A DNA stretch of 64,000 nt from CAWKMN01 sp963850765. Lineage in GTDB: Bacteria > Chloroflexota > Anaerolineae > Aggregatilineales > Aggregatilineaceae. Positions 53,375 to 63,346 of the stretch are shown here, one piece after another (position 1 is the first letter of the stretch; each line of letters begins with the position of its first letter). Made by a program: the position numbers and the translations under genes. Under the pieces are notes generated by a model that was given only the letters and a program-made list of their open reading frames with translations, made no database searches and was not told the origin of the DNA. The stretch lies in the NCBI GenBank assembly GCA_963850765.1, contig CAWKMN010000011.1:124001-188000 (forward strand). Direction: 5' to 3'.

Positions 53375-54563
53375 CGTAGAGCAGAAACGGGCGGCGCTCG
53401 TAATCGAAGGCGCGGCAGTCGTCGGCCCATTCCGCGGCGAACTGCGCCAGGATCGCATCGGCGGGCTTGCCAGCCTGCACATCCGCCTCGATCTGCCGCC
53501 GTAGCCAGGCCGCGCCGATCAGCCGGTCGAAGTGCTGCAAGCCGCTTTCGGGGTTTGCCGGGAGCCACGCGAAGTGCGCCGGGTATAACGCGCGAATGGT
53601 GATGATCACGCCCAACCAGACTTCAATCGGCCGCCAGCGCGCCGGGTCGGTGATATGCACCTGCACCCCGTGACAGGTCTGCCACGCCCATTTGCTCTGC
53701 GAGGGCTGGAAGCTGTGCGGGCGGAAGCGCGCGCCCATCCCCGCCGCCCACGCCTCGCCGTTCAGATGCTCCGCCAGCGCCAGCCCATCGATCCACGGCG
53801 CGCCCACAATTTCAAACGGGAGCGCGGTGCCGCGCCCTTCGGATAGCTGCGTCCCTTCGACCAGACATGCGCCGGGGTAATGCGCCAGCGTGACCAGATG
53901 CGGCATATTGGGCGACGGCGGCACCCAGGGCAGCCCGGTATCGGCCCAGATCATATCGCGCCGCCAGCCATCGCACGGGATCACGGTCAGGTTGGCGGGT
54001 GTGGGATTCCAGCGGGCGTTGATCATCCCGGCCAGCTCGCCCAGCGTCAGCCCGTGCCGCACCGGGATCGGGAACCGCCCGACCAGCGAGGACTGCGCTT
54101 TATCCAGCACCGGCCCATCGACGGTGCGGCCGCCGAGTGGGTTGGGGCGATCCAGGATCATCACGCGGACGCCGTGCTCTCCCGCCGCTTCGAGGATGTG
54201 CGAGACGGTCCAGGTGAAGGTGTAGTAGCGCACGCCGATATCCTGAATATCGCACACCAGCACGTCGATCCCGTCGAGCATTTCGGGCGTGGGGCGGAAG
54301 GTCGCGCCGTACAGGCTGTATACCGGCCGGTCCGTGCGCGCATCCACAGCGGAGTCGATCGTTTCGCCGTCGGGAGCCGCGCCCGCGAATCCATGCTCCG
54401 GGCCAAACAGCGCGGCCAGATTGACGGGCTGCGCCCCGGCGAAGATCTGATAGGCGCTGCGCAGATCCCGGTCTACTGCGCTCGGATTGGTCATCAGTCC
54501 CACACGCAGCCCGGCCAGGGATCGGAATTGTTCATCGCGCAGCACGTCCAGCCCGGTTCGCAT
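53367..54563 (-). CDS. namZ: Exo-beta-N-acetylmuramidase NamZ (DUF1343)
   Basis: 398 residues. RVGLMTNPSAVDRDLRSAYQ, ALFGPEHGFAGAAPDG, DRPVYSLYGATFRPTPEML, VCDIQDIGVRYYTFTWT and ILDRPNPLGGRTVDGP are the hallmark blocks of DUF1343, characterised in Bacillus subtilis (YbbC) as NamZ, which removes MurNAc from the non-reducing end of peptidoglycan chains. GPEHGF holds the likely catalytic acid. No signal peptide is seen, unlike the secreted B. subtilis enzyme, so it may act on imported disaccharides in the cytosol. In the operon with kinase and MurQ. Confidence 0.93.
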   Translation of the reverse strand: MRTGLDVLRDEQFRSLAGLRVGLMTNPSAVDRDLRSAYQIFAGAQPVNLAALFGPEHGFAGAAPDGETIDSAVDARTDRPVYSLYGATFRPTPEMLDGIDVLVCDIQDIGVRYYTFTWTVSHILEAAGEHGVRVMILDRPNPLGGRTVDGPVLDKAQSSLVGRFPIPVRHGLTLGELAGMINARWNPTPANLTVIPCDGWRRDMIWADTGLPWVPPSPNMPHLVTLAHYPGACLVEGTQLSEGRGTALPFEIVGAPWIDGLALAEHLNGEAWAAGMGARFRPHSFQPSQSKWAWQTCHGVQVHITDPARWRPIEVWLGVIITIRALYPAHFAWLPANPESGLQHFDRLIGAAWLRRQIEADVQAGKPADAILAQFAAEWADDCRAFDYERRPFLLYDE

Positions 54564-54662
54564 CTACACTCCTGTCGTTATTGGTTGTTGGTTTTTGGCT
54601 GCTGTAAGGCAGAATTATCCTGATCGTTTTAACCAATCACTAAAAACTAAAAACTGATCACT

Positions 54663-55397
54663 TTATTCCAACTGCCGCATCACCGTATAGAACTTATACC
54701 GATCGCCCCGGTAGGCGGAGCGCACGTATTCGATTGGCTGGTCATTCTCGTTAAATGTCACGCGGATAATATTCAGCACCGGCGTACAAGGCCCCGCTTC
54801 CAGCACGTCCTGTTCGACCTCGCCCGCGATCACCGCTTCGATGGTCTGCTGAGCATAGGTCAGGCGCAGGTTGTATTCCTCGCGCAGCACCCGGTACAGC
54901 GATTCCCGGCTGAAATCGTGCCGGTTCAGCATGCCGGGGCACAGCGCATAGATGATATGCGAACACTCAAAGGCTACCGGCAGGGTATCGGCCAATCCGC
55001 ACGCGATGCAGCACGACGACTTCCGCCCCCGGCAGGATCGACAGAGCTTTCGCCACTTCCGCATTGGCCGGATCGACACGGGCGTACAGCACCCGGCTGG
55101 ACGCTTTTTGGCCCCGGCGGCTGATGTCCTCGGTGAAACTGGTCAGCGATTGCAGCATCTGGTCGATCTTGGCCGGGCTGACATACGTGCCTTTGCCCAC
55201 CTGCGAATAGACCAGCCCTTCGCGCGCAAGCTCGGTCAGCGCCTTGCTGACGGTCAGCCGGTTGACGCTGAACTGCTCGGCCAACGGCGCTCGGACGGGA
55301 TGCGCTCGTTGACGGCAAACAGTCCGTTCTGAATATTCAGCCGGATATAGTCCTTGATCTGGACATACAGCGGGACAGGTGAGTCGTGCTTCGCCAT
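54663..55397 (-). CDS. GntR/HutC-family regulator with UTRA domain (NagR-like), frame broken twice
   Basis: About 244 residues after repair. MAKHDSPVPLYVQIKDYIRL begins at the ATG 55397. The winged helix continues NERIPSER, and after a missing base near 55286, PLAEQFSVNRLTVSKALTEL. The UTRA sensor domain includes VVVLHRVR, and after a surplus base near 54990, LADTLPVAFECSHI, then YNLRLTYAQQTIEAV and YRGDRYKFYTVMRQL. UTRA proteins such as NagR (YvoA) sense amino-sugar phosphates, so GlcNAc-6-P or MurNAc-6-P is a likely signal. It lies inside the operon it may control. Confidence 0.87.
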
Positions 55398-55431
55398 ACC
55401 GATAATCTCTTTCTGAAGACCCGTTTGAAAA

Positions 55432-55522
55432 CCTCACTCCCCGTCCCCCTCTCCATGCACGGAGAGGGGGGCCGGTCATCGACCAAGTCCCCTCTGTGGA
55501 GAGGGGATTTAGGGGTGAGGCC
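55432..55522. repeat. Family A cruciform repeat, copy 6 (within the salvage operon)
   Basis: Arms CCTCACTCCCC and GGGGTGAGG with inner CCCCCTCTCC/GGAGAGGGGG and CCCCTCT/AGAGGGG hairpins. An AACTCA-type low-complexity tract follows. It is the only large gap between nlpC and gntR, where processing or attenuation could occur. Confidence 0.72.
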
Positions 55523-55547
55523 TGACTCAGAACTCACAACTCAAAAC

Positions 55548-56774
55548 TCACAGCCCAACCACCACCGCACGGGACAGCCGCCGCAGCAGCGATCCGGCCG
55601 GCGACCCCGCACCTAACGACAGATCGGATACGATAACCTCTGAAAATCCGCTCGACGCGGTATCGTGAATCACATAGGGTTCGCCGTTGACGTGGCCCAG
55701 GTACAGCACGACGTGGCCGGGCAGTTCGAGAACCGCGCCGGGCGGGACCGACTCGATCAGCGCGGCTTTGCGCGTCGGGTCGTCCATCTCCGGCGTGAAC
55801 GCGACGATCTCGCGGCACGCCCGCCCCTGCTGATCGCCGTTGCGCGGCAGATACACGCCGGTCGTCGCATAGACATCGCGGATCATGCGGGAACAGTCGC
55901 GCCCGAAGATGCCCATCCGCGATCCGCCCCAGGCATACGGCTCACCTAACAGCTTAAATGCCTGCGTGAACAGCGAGCGCAGGGTTAGGGGTAAATGGCC
56001 CACCGCGAAGTCACCTTTCTGGGCGTTCGCGCGTCCCACGCTCGGACAATCCGCCTCGGCGGCAACCGGAATCAGGGTTCGGTAGGCTGCTGCCATTTCC
56101 CCGGTCAGCGGCAGGCGCGTGCCCATCTGCGCCAGGAGCGGCTGTCCCGTCTCGAGATTCACCAGCCCGGCGTGCGGAGCCGTGGCCGTAATGAACGGAT
56201 CGGCCGCGGTATAGACGTGTACGGCATCCCGGTTGGTCAAGGTGATATGCGCCCTCTGCACCCAACCCCAGTAGTGAGGCGTCAGGCAGAACTGCCAGGG
56301 GCAATCCAGATCGCCGGTCAGAACGGCCACCGGCCAGCCTGCGTCGATGGTGGTTTCCTCGAACCGGTCAAACGCATATTGAAACGGCTCCGATGTGGCG
56401 ACAGCCACCGTTGGGAAGGCGCGCAAATGTGCAGGCTGAACGGCCATGCCAAAATAAACGGGAACCAGTTCCGGCAGATCGGCTGTAAACGGGTCGAGCA
56501 GGCGTTCCGCCACTGCCGTGTCGAAGAGATCGCCGTTGACCGTGTACAGCGGGCGCGTCGGCACATACGCGCGGATGTGCGCTAGAACCTCATCGCGCGG
56601 CAGCGTATCCGGCAGATCGAGCACGGGCGGGATGCCGATCACCTCGTGCACGTGCGTGTTAAAGGCCGCGATCTGCTCCGGCGCGAGCAGGGGCGCGTCG
56701 GGATCGGGCGCGCGCTCCAGCCAGAACGCGGCATCCAGCATCTCAAAGGTGACATTCGGCGCTAAACGCATCAT
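55548..56774 (-). CDS. NlpC/P60-family endopeptidase (YkfC-like)
   Basis: 408 residues without a signal peptide. The N-terminal two-thirds hold SH3-like segments (LTNRDAVHVYTAADPFITATAPHAGLV). The C-terminal NlpC/P60 domain has C294 (FGRDCSRMIRDVYATTG), H354 (ELPGHVVLYLGHV) and H370 (YVIHD). YAWGGSRMGIFGRDCS is the usual entry to the active-site helix. Relatives such as YkfC cut the gamma-D-Glu-diamino-acid bond of imported muropeptides, releasing L-Ala-D-Glu. Its place behind peptide importer genes supports that role. Confidence 0.9.
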   Translation of the reverse strand: MMRLAPNVTFEMLDAAFWLERAPDPDAPLLAPEQIAAFNTHVHEVIGIPPVLDLPDTLPRDEVLAHIRAYVPTRPLYTVNGDLFDTAVAERLLDPFTADLPELVPVYFGMAVQPAHLRAFPTVAVATSEPFQYAFDRFEETTIDAGWPVAVLTGDLDCPWQFCLTPHYWGWVQRAHITLTNRDAVHVYTAADPFITATAPHAGLVNLETGQPLLAQMGTRLPLTGEMAAAYRTLIPVAAEADCPSVGRANAQKGDFAVGHLPLTLRSLFTQAFKLLGEPYAWGGSRMGIFGRDCSRMIRDVYATTGVYLPRNGDQQGRACREIVAFTPEMDDPTRKAALIESVPPGAVLELPGHVVLYLGHVNGEPYVIHDTASSGFSEVIVSDLSLGAGSPAGSLLRRLSRAVVVGL

Positions 56775-56784
56775 TACCCCTTCC

Positions 56785-56976
56785 TCATCGTGATCGGCGC
56801 AGCATGATCGCCACGGCCAGCATCAGCGCCCCGCCCATCAGCGCACTGCACACACTGAGCACAAATTCCGGGCTGTCGCGCGGCTCGACAAAGACCAGGA
56901 GCAGCCCGCACAGGCCGATAAACGCGCCGAGGCGGAAGAAATTCCGCAGAATCTCAACCTTCGGATCATCGTCCAT
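56785..56976 (-). CDS. Small two-helix membrane protein
   Basis: 63 residues. MDDDPKVEILRNFFR is followed by two hydrophobic segments (LGAFIGLCGLLLVFV and FVLSVCSALMGGALMLAVAIML) and a basic end, LRRSR, so a helical hairpin with both ends inside. Family not recognised. It overlaps the dppF end by 11 bases and is followed by nlpC after 10 bases, so it belongs to the operon. It could be a small accessory subunit. Confidence 0.6.
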   Translation of the reverse strand: MDDDPKVEILRNFFRLGAFIGLCGLLLVFVEPRDSPEFVLSVCSALMGGALMLAVAIMLRRSR

Positions 56977-58009
56977 GCTCAACCCGTTCCACCGGCTCGA
57001 CCACCGGCGTAAACGGGCGCAGCCCATCCCTTTGCGTCAGCGGGATACACGCCACCGTCTGCCGGAAGCCCTCGGCCGGTTCGAGCGGCGGCACGCGTGT
57101 ATCGCACACCGCCGGCACATAAAACGGGCAGCGCGGATGGAACGCACAGCCGGGCGGGATCTCGGTCAGGCTGGGGATGTCCTCGCTGCGCAGCACCATG
57201 CGCTGCTTGTGGCGCGTGATTTCCGGGTCCGCTTCGGGGATGGCGGAGATCAGCGCGCGCGTGTACGGGTGCGCCGGGTTGCCGATCACGTCGCCGGTCG
57301 GCCCGATCTCCACGATGCGGCCCAGGTACATCACCGCGATCCGCCCTTCCCACGCGAAATATTTCGCCAGCGCGAGATCGTGCGTGATAAAGACGATGGC
57401 GACGTTGAGCTTGTCGCGCAGATCGTGCAGCATCTTGAGCAGGCTCACGCGGATGCTGACATCGACCATGCTCACCGCTTCGTCCGCCACGATCAGCTTC
57501 GGCTCGACCGTCAGGGCGCGCGCGATGCTCACCCGCTGGCGCTGCCCGCCGCTGAGCTGGTGCGGGAACTTGTTCACCACGTCGCCGGGCGGCGTCAGAT
57601 CGACCAGGGTCAGCAGTTCCCAGATCCGGCGGCGCAGTTCCGCCCGGCTGCTGACCATCTTGTGCCGCCGCAGCGGGAAGCTGAGAATCTGGCCGATGGT
57701 GTGCGAGGGGTTGAGCGACGCGAACGGATCCTGGTGGACGATCTGCATGGCGCGGCGGTAGGCGGCGCGTTCGCGGCCCCGGTACTCTTCGACCGGGCGG
57801 CCCTGGTAGAGCACCGTGCCGACCGATTGGCTCAACAGCCCGGCCATGATCTTGCCAGTGGTGGTTTTGCCGCAGCCGCTTTCGCCCACCAGACACAGGA
57901 TCTCGTTGGGCGCGACGGTCAGGTTGATGTCGTGCAGCACCGGGATCATCACGCGGCCCTGCTTGAAGGTGCGGCCGACGTGGCGCAGTTCAACGAGAGG
58001 CTGGCTCAT
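56966..58009 (-). CDS. dppF: Oligopeptide ABC transporter ATP-binding protein DppF
   Basis: 347 residues from the ATG at 58009 (CAGGAGCG upstream). Walker A GESGCGKTTTGK, Q-loop IVHQDPFASLNPSHTI, signature LSGGQRQRVSIARAL, Walker B LIVADEAVSMVDVS and H-loop ITHDLALAKYF. The C-terminal cysteine segment PPGCAFHPRCPFYVPAVCD is the [4Fe-4S] type motif of OppDF subunits. The Walker B region reads DEAVS rather than DEPTS. The open frame extends upstream through dppD only because of indels there. It pairs with DppD. Confidence 0.93.
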   Translation of the reverse strand: MSQPLVELRHVGRTFKQGRVMIPVLHDINLTVAPNEILCLVGESGCGKTTTGKIMAGLLSQSVGTVLYQGRPVEEYRGRERAAYRRAMQIVHQDPFASLNPSHTIGQILSFPLRRHKMVSSRAELRRRIWELLTLVDLTPPGDVVNKFPHQLSGGQRQRVSIARALTVEPKLIVADEAVSMVDVSIRVSLLKMLHDLRDKLNVAIVFITHDLALAKYFAWEGRIAVMYLGRIVEIGPTGDVIGNPAHPYTRALISAIPEADPEITRHKQRMVLRSEDIPSLTEIPPGCAFHPRCPFYVPAVCDTRVPPLEPAEGFRQTVACIPLTQRDGLRPFTPVVEPVERVEHGR

Positions 58010-59045
58010 GGTGCGCTCCTGTGAATTCCAGCGCCTTGACATACACTTCATCCGCGTGCCAGCACGCCGCGAGATGATCGTCGATCCACCGGCACCAGCG
58101 GCGGCGGCTCCTGCGCGCAAATGCGCCGTCGCGAACGGGCAGCGCACATGGAATTTGCAGCCGGGCGGCGGCTCGATCAGATCCGGCGGGCTGCCGGGGA
58201 TGCTGGTCAGTTCCTCGGCCCCGACGCTCAGACGCGGGATCGCTTCGAGCAGACCCAGCGTGTAGGCGTGGCGGGGCCGGTAGAACATCTCGTTCACCGG
58301 GCCGATCTCCACGATTTCGCCGGCGTACATCGTGGCGACTGTATCCGCCATCTCGGCCGCCACCGAGAGATCGTGGCTGATGAAAATGATGCTGAAATCC
58401 AGTTCGTCGTGCAGGGCGAGCAGCACGTCGATAATGGTGCGCTGTGTCAGGATGTCCACGGCCGTCGTCGGCTCGTCCAGGATCACGATCTGCGGGTGGA
58501 GCAGCAGTGCCAGGGCGAGCAGCACGCGCTGGCGCATCCCGCCGCTCAGTTCGTGCGGATAGGCGTTGAAGACGCGCTCCGGGTCCAGCCGCACCTTGCG
58601 GAACAGCTCCAAGCGCCTGCTGGCGGACCTTGTGGTGATTGTTTTCGCCGTGCGCGCGGGCCGTATCGTAAAACATATCGCGCACGCGGATGACCGGGTT
58701 CAGCGAGTTCAGCGCCGCCTGGAAGACCATCGAACACTCCGACCAGCGGAAGCGCCGCAGATCGTCCGGGTTCATCTTCAGCACGTCCACGGTTGAGCCG
58801 TCGCGCCGGGTGTAGAGGATCTGCCCGGTGGGCACTCTGGCGTTGCTCGGCAGCAGGCGCATCAGCGCCAGATTGAGCGTCGATTTGCCGCAGCCGCTTT
58901 CGCCCATCAGCGCCACGGTTTCGCCCTTGTGCAGATCAAATGAGGCATGGCTGACGGCTCTGAGCGGTCCGCGCCCGGTCAGGTAGTTAACCGACAGATC
59001 CTGCACGCTCAGGACGACGTTGGATTTGCGGTTGTGGTCGCTCAT
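57990..59045 (-). CDS. dppD: Oligopeptide ABC transporter ATP-binding protein DppD, frame broken by indels
   Basis: About 350 residues after repair. VLSVQDLSVNYLTGRGPLRA and Walker A MGESGCGKSTLNLA are in the first frame. After a shift near 58625, ELFRKVRLDPERVFNAYPHE, signature LSGGMRQRVLLALAL, Walker B IVILDEPTTAVD and ISHDLSVAAEMAD follow. PPPGCKFHVRCPFATAH precedes two or more further shifts (about 58090-58130), and the end HADEVYVKALEFTGAHHEPA returns to the first frame with TGA 57990. It overlaps the dppF start by 20 bases. Confidence 0.88.
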   Translation of the reverse strand: MSDHNRKSNVVLSVQDLSVNYLTGRGPLRAVSHASFDLHKGETVALMGESGCGKSTLNLALMRLLPSNARVPTGQILYTRRDGSTVDVLKMNPDDLRRFRWSECSMVFQAALNSLNPVIRVRDMFYDTARAHGENNHHKVRQQALGAVPQGAAGPGARLQRLSARTERRDAPARAARPGTAAPPADRDPGRADDGRGHPDTAHHYRRAARPARRTGFQHHFHQPRSLGGGRDGGYSRHDVRRRNRGDRPGERDVLPAPPRLHAGSARSDPASERRGRGTDQHPRQPAGSDRAAARLQIPCALPVRDGAFARRSRRRWCRWIDDHLAACWHADEVYVKALEFTGAHHEPASR

Positions 59046-59048
59046 GCC

Positions 59049-60257
59049 CTATAGCCCCTGCCGCAGGCGCGGGTTGAAGATCTCTTCCAGCGAGCGGGTG
59101 AACAGCACCAGGAACAACTGGAACAGCGCGATCGCGATAATTGGCGAGATCAACATGCTGGCGGCATCCTGGCTGAAGATCGCGCCCCGGCTGCGCCCAA
59201 AATAGATCATCACGCCCCAGTCCGGCTCTTTGATCGGCACCATGCCCAGGAAGACCAGCCCCACGATGTTGTACATGGCGCTGCGGATGGTGAAGATCAT
59301 GTTGACGACGATGTAACTGATCATGTTGGGCAGCACTTCGCGGAAGATGATGTGCACCAGCCCCAGGTCCAGCGCGACGGCCGCCTGCACATAATCCCGC
59401 TCGCGCAGGCTGAGAACCTGCGCCCGCACGGCGCGCATCAGCGTGGGCCAGTAGAGCGCGGCGAACAGCAGCGCGAGATAGGACAGGTTGTCGAAATTGA
59501 TGATACTCGCCAGCACCAATAACAGCGGGAAGGATGGCACCGTCAGGAAAAAGTTGGAGAGCGCCGAGAGTCCCTGATCGACGATAGCCCCCCAACAGCC
59601 CGGCCAGCGCCCCCAGGATCACCGCGACGGCCGTGGTCATCAGCCCCGCCTCAATCGAGACGAGGATCAGGCTCTTGCCGCCGTAGACAATATGCGAGAG
59701 CACATCCCGCCCCTGCCAGTCCAGCCCAAGCGGATATTCGCTGCGACGGGCCGGCGTAGAGCGACGCCGCGCCGGGTCTGCGCCGCTCCATGTGGGTGCT
59801 GCCGTCGTATTCGATAAACAGCGGGCCAAACACGGTCATCAGGAAGAAAAACAGCAGGCCCAGAAACCCGATAAACCCGGCTTTGTTGCGCACCAGGGCG
59901 TGCGACGCGGCGCGCGTCGAGCGCCCCAACGCGGCCATCTGCCGGATGAAGAAGTCCAGATTGGACTCTTCAAAGTTCACCTCGTCAATCGACGCGCGCG
60001 AGGTGAACGGGTCCTGCCGATCGACGTACATATATGAGATCAACACGGCGGTGCTGAGCACAGCCATCAGCGCGCCGCCCCAGATCCCGGCGGCGAATCC
60101 CCCAAAGAGGCAGGCGATCAGGCCGATCAGGGCATGGCGGATACAGCCGGCTGCGCAGACCGAGCGCCAGCGGGATCAGGCCGAACAGCAGCCCGATCAA
60201 CAGGCCGGTCAGCGTTGCCGCCGCGCCAAATCCAATGGCGTCGTTGAGTGCGATCAT
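59049..60257 (-). CDS. dppC: Oligopeptide ABC transporter permease DppC, frame broken by indels
   Basis: About 400 residues across four fragments. The N-terminus MIALNDAIGFGAAATLTGLL has unusual additional membrane helices before RNKAGFIGFLGLLFFFLMTVFG, the normal DppC start. EYPLGLDWQGRDVLSHIVYGG and LVSIEAGLMTTAVAVILGALA are typical. The last piece holds the EAA loop YVQAAVALDLGLVHIIFREVLP and ends RSLEEIFNPRLRQGL. Shifts lie near 60150, 59755 and 59590. It starts inside the dppB end and is followed by dppD after three bases. Confidence 0.87.
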
Positions 60258-61336
60258 TTTTGCCCTCCGACCCGCACGCGGGGATCCAGCATGCCGAATA
60301 ACAGGTCGGCCAGGATGTTCGAGAAGACCACCGCCGCGGCGATGGTCAGAAAAACACCCTGCATGGTGGTGTAATCGCGGCTGCTGATCGCGGTGAACAG
60401 CAGGCGGCCCAGGCCGGGATACTGGAAGATCGTTTCGATAATGACGCTGCCGCCCACCACAAACCCGATGCTGATCGCGAGCCGGGTCACCAGGGGCAGC
60501 ATGGCATTGCGCCCGACATAGGCCGTCAGGATGCGCCGTTCGGGCAGGCCGCGCGCTTTGGCCACCGTGATATAGTCCTCACCGAGGGTCGAGATCGTGC
60601 TGCTTTTCATCGTCAGGATCCAGCCGCCGACCGTCGTCCAGACATAGGTGATGATGGGCAGGGCCGCGTGCTGGAACAGGTTCGTGATATACGCCATGTT
60701 AAAGCCGGCTTCGACATCCTGGCCGATGCCGCCCAGCACGTCCTCCATCTTGAATAACTCAAGCTGGACGCCGGCGACCATGAGCAGCAGCAGCGCGATC
60801 ACAAAATCGGGCACACCGTACATGATCGAGGCGATTGCGGTCATCACGTTGTCGAGCAGCCCGCCCCGCCAGTACGCCATCGCCATCCCGAGCGAAACGC
60901 CCAGCGTAAAGCTGATCGTCAGCCCGATGCCGACACTGAACAACGTCCAGGGCAGATAGCGCCGGATCTGGGCAGTAACGGTTGTCCCGGCCGAGAGAAT
61001 CGAGTTGCCCATATCCCCCCGCACCAGCTTGGACATGTAATCGACATACTGCTCCATCAACGGGGCGTCGGGGTCGAAGTCATACAGCGCGGCGGCGCTG
61101 CGAAGGGCGTCGTCGTAGCTCATCTGCCGCTGGTCCATCAACTGATCGATCTTGATCTGGATGGGGTTGCCCGGCATCTTGCGGATCAGGAAGAAGGTAA
61201 AGGTGGTGACAGCCCACAGGGTCAGGATACCCTGGACGACCACGCGAAACGTGTAACTACTGGTGACTCGCTTAAGAGATGTATAGACCTGCTGCGCAAT
61301 GGTGTCGGTCGCCTGGGGCACCGCGGGTACGTCCAT
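60254..61336 (-). CDS. dppB: Oligopeptide ABC transporter permease DppB
   Basis: 360 residues from the ATG at 61336 (CAGGA upstream); a second candidate ATG at 61372 has no RBS. TFRVVVQGILTLWAVTTFTF and IRKMPGNP are the usual DppB/OppB opening. LVRGDMGNSILSAGTTVTAQI precedes the permease core, with EAA loop YITVAKARGLPERRILTAYVGRN and end LDPRVRVGG. Six or more membrane helices. The frame is intact, in contrast to its neighbours. Confidence 0.93.
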   Translation of the reverse strand: MDVPAVPQATDTIAQQVYTSLKRVTSSYTFRVVVQGILTLWAVTTFTFFLIRKMPGNPIQIKIDQLMDQRQMSYDDALRSAAALYDFDPDAPLMEQYVDYMSKLVRGDMGNSILSAGTTVTAQIRRYLPWTLFSVGIGLTISFTLGVSLGMAMAYWRGGLLDNVMTAIASIMYGVPDFVIALLLLMVAGVQLELFKMEDVLGGIGQDVEAGFNMAYITNLFQHAALPIITYVWTTVGGWILTMKSSTISTLGEDYITVAKARGLPERRILTAYVGRNAMLPLVTRLAISIGFVVGGSVIIETIFQYPGLGRLLFTAISSRDYTTMQGVFLTIAAAVVFSNILADLLFGMLDPRVRVGGQK

Positions 61337-61427
61337 ATGGTTATCCTGTGGACTCGAACGGATCGGGTTCATAAGTAAACGGGCGGGAGAAATCTCTCCC
61401 GCCCAAGCGTGAACAGTAGGGTTAACC

Positions 61428-63199
61428 CTACTTCGGACCGAGCACACCCGTCAGCAGATAGTAGATGACGAAATGATCGGTGCTGGAAGGATTCTGGAGG
61501 ATCGGATCATCCGGGGCCGGAGCGCCGTCGATCAGATCGGTGTTGAACGGCTCCACGCTGATCAGCATGTTGAGCGGGACATAGGGCAGCAGATCATTGA
61601 TGATCAGCGCCACCTTCCCGGCGACTTCCTTCTGCTTCTCGATATCCAGACCGGCGCTGCTGTCGTTGATCATCTGGTTGAGATCAACCTGCTCGCCGTT
61701 CCATTCGAACTCCATCGGGAAGTTCATACCCTTCTGACCCTGGGTCAGCCCGACGTAGTTGAAGCGCTGGATGGGGCCAAAGAACTGGCGTGCCGCGAAG
61801 GGCGACTGGCTCGACCAGCTCCACACCGACAGCTCAAAAGCGCCGTTGCGGATGTCTTCGGCGCACTGCTGCCAGGGGATGGCGCGCGCGGTGATGTCAT
61901 AACCGAACTCGTTCATCTGCTCGGTGGCGTTCAGCGCCATGCCGGCGAAGTCGGTAAATTCGGCGGGGAATTTGAATTCGGCCTTGATGACATTGCCATC
62001 GGCGTCCGCCCATTTGCCGTCCGCGTTCTTCGAATAACCGACGCTGGTCAGCAGTTCGGCGGCGCGGTCGGGGTCGAAATCGTAATGATCCAACTGGTCG
62101 ATCACGTCCTGGCTCAAAAAGACCGGGACCATCGAGTCGGCCAGGCCGCTCATGTAAACCGTCGCGGTCGCGCCGAGGCCGTTGGTCAGGAAGGCGTTTT
62201 CTTCGCGGTTAATGACCAGCGCGGTCGCCTGGCGGACTTCCTTGATATTCCAGGGCGCAACGTCGTGCTGGAACAGCAGGGCCGGGCCATAGCCGCGCGG
62301 GATCGCAGATGGTATTAATGCCCGCCGCTGCGAAGGCATCCAGGGTTGAGGGTGGGTACACATTGGTCGCGTGCGCGATTTCGCCGCTCAGCACCAACGG
62401 GGTCGTGGCTTCGGTTTCGCCGGCCCAGATGCGAATTTCACCAAACTTCACGCTGCCGGAGAAAATGCTGTTCGGCTGCCAGTGCAGGGTCATGTAGGCA
62501 TCGCCCACATCGTCCATGGTATAGGTGTAGGGACCGGAGGCGAGCAGTTCTTCCGGGCGGAACGCGTTGATCTCATCGACCAGGGCGGTCCATTCGGCAT
62601 CTTCTTTGGTCTTGCCCTCGTCAACCAGCGCCTGAGCTTTGGCGGCCAGATCGCCGTAGGTCTTGGCTCGGCGGATGTAGTTCTTCAGGATGAACCGTTC
62701 GGCGAGCAGCGATCCCTGGCCTTCGAGGAAGATATAGTTCACCGTCTTTTCATCGACCTTTTCGAGCCGGTCAATGTACGCAAAATCTGCCCAGTTCATG
62801 AGACGGCCAATCGCATAGGTCGCGATCACGTCATCCGCCGTGACCGGATCGCCGTTGCTCCAATTGGCATCCTCGCGGATCTTCGTCCAGTAGTAGCTGT
62901 TGTCGTCCGAGAAGCCCCAGGAATCGGCCAGCAGCGGCACTATATTCGCGGTGGCCCACATGTAGAGCGCCATGGGCAAGTTCAACGTAGCTGCGGAAAC
63001 CGTCTCCGAGGTTGGTCTCCAGGCCACCATTGGTGACATAGGCGTTAAAGCTGTGTTCGGGCGGCAGCACATAGGGCCAGGTGCCGAACCAGGTGCCCGT
63101 GGGGGCTTCCTGGGCGTTGGCGCTGCGGCTGAGGCCAAACGCGCCGATCAGACCAATCGCCAGGGTGACGATTAAAACCAGGTGCAAATAGCGTTTCAT
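61428..63199 (-). CDS. dppA: Oligopeptide-binding protein (SBP_bac_5), frame broken twice
   Basis: About 590 residues. Signal peptide KRYLHLVLIVTLAIGLIGAF, cut near ANA-QEA. After a shift near 62985, LYMWATANIVPLLADSWGFS and the family motif WSNGDPVTADDVIATYAIGR appear. After a second shift near 62300, VAPWNIKEVRQATALVINRE, a typical lobe-II block, continues to the C-terminus YYLLTGVLGPK. It captures peptides outside the membrane for DppBCDF. The operon context (muramidase, MurQ, NlpC/P60) suggests cell-wall peptides or muropeptides as cargo. First gene of the operon. Confidence 0.88.
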
Positions 63200-63346
63200 G
63201 TTTTTCTCCCATAGGGTATAGAGGCACTAATTTGGGTTGAGGGGCGGGTGTATCCTGCCGGAATCGGGGCTGAGTTCAGAGGCAACTCCTTTAACTCTAC
63301 TTTGGCGGGCAAAACCACAAAGGTATAAGTTTCAAGACGGGCTGAC

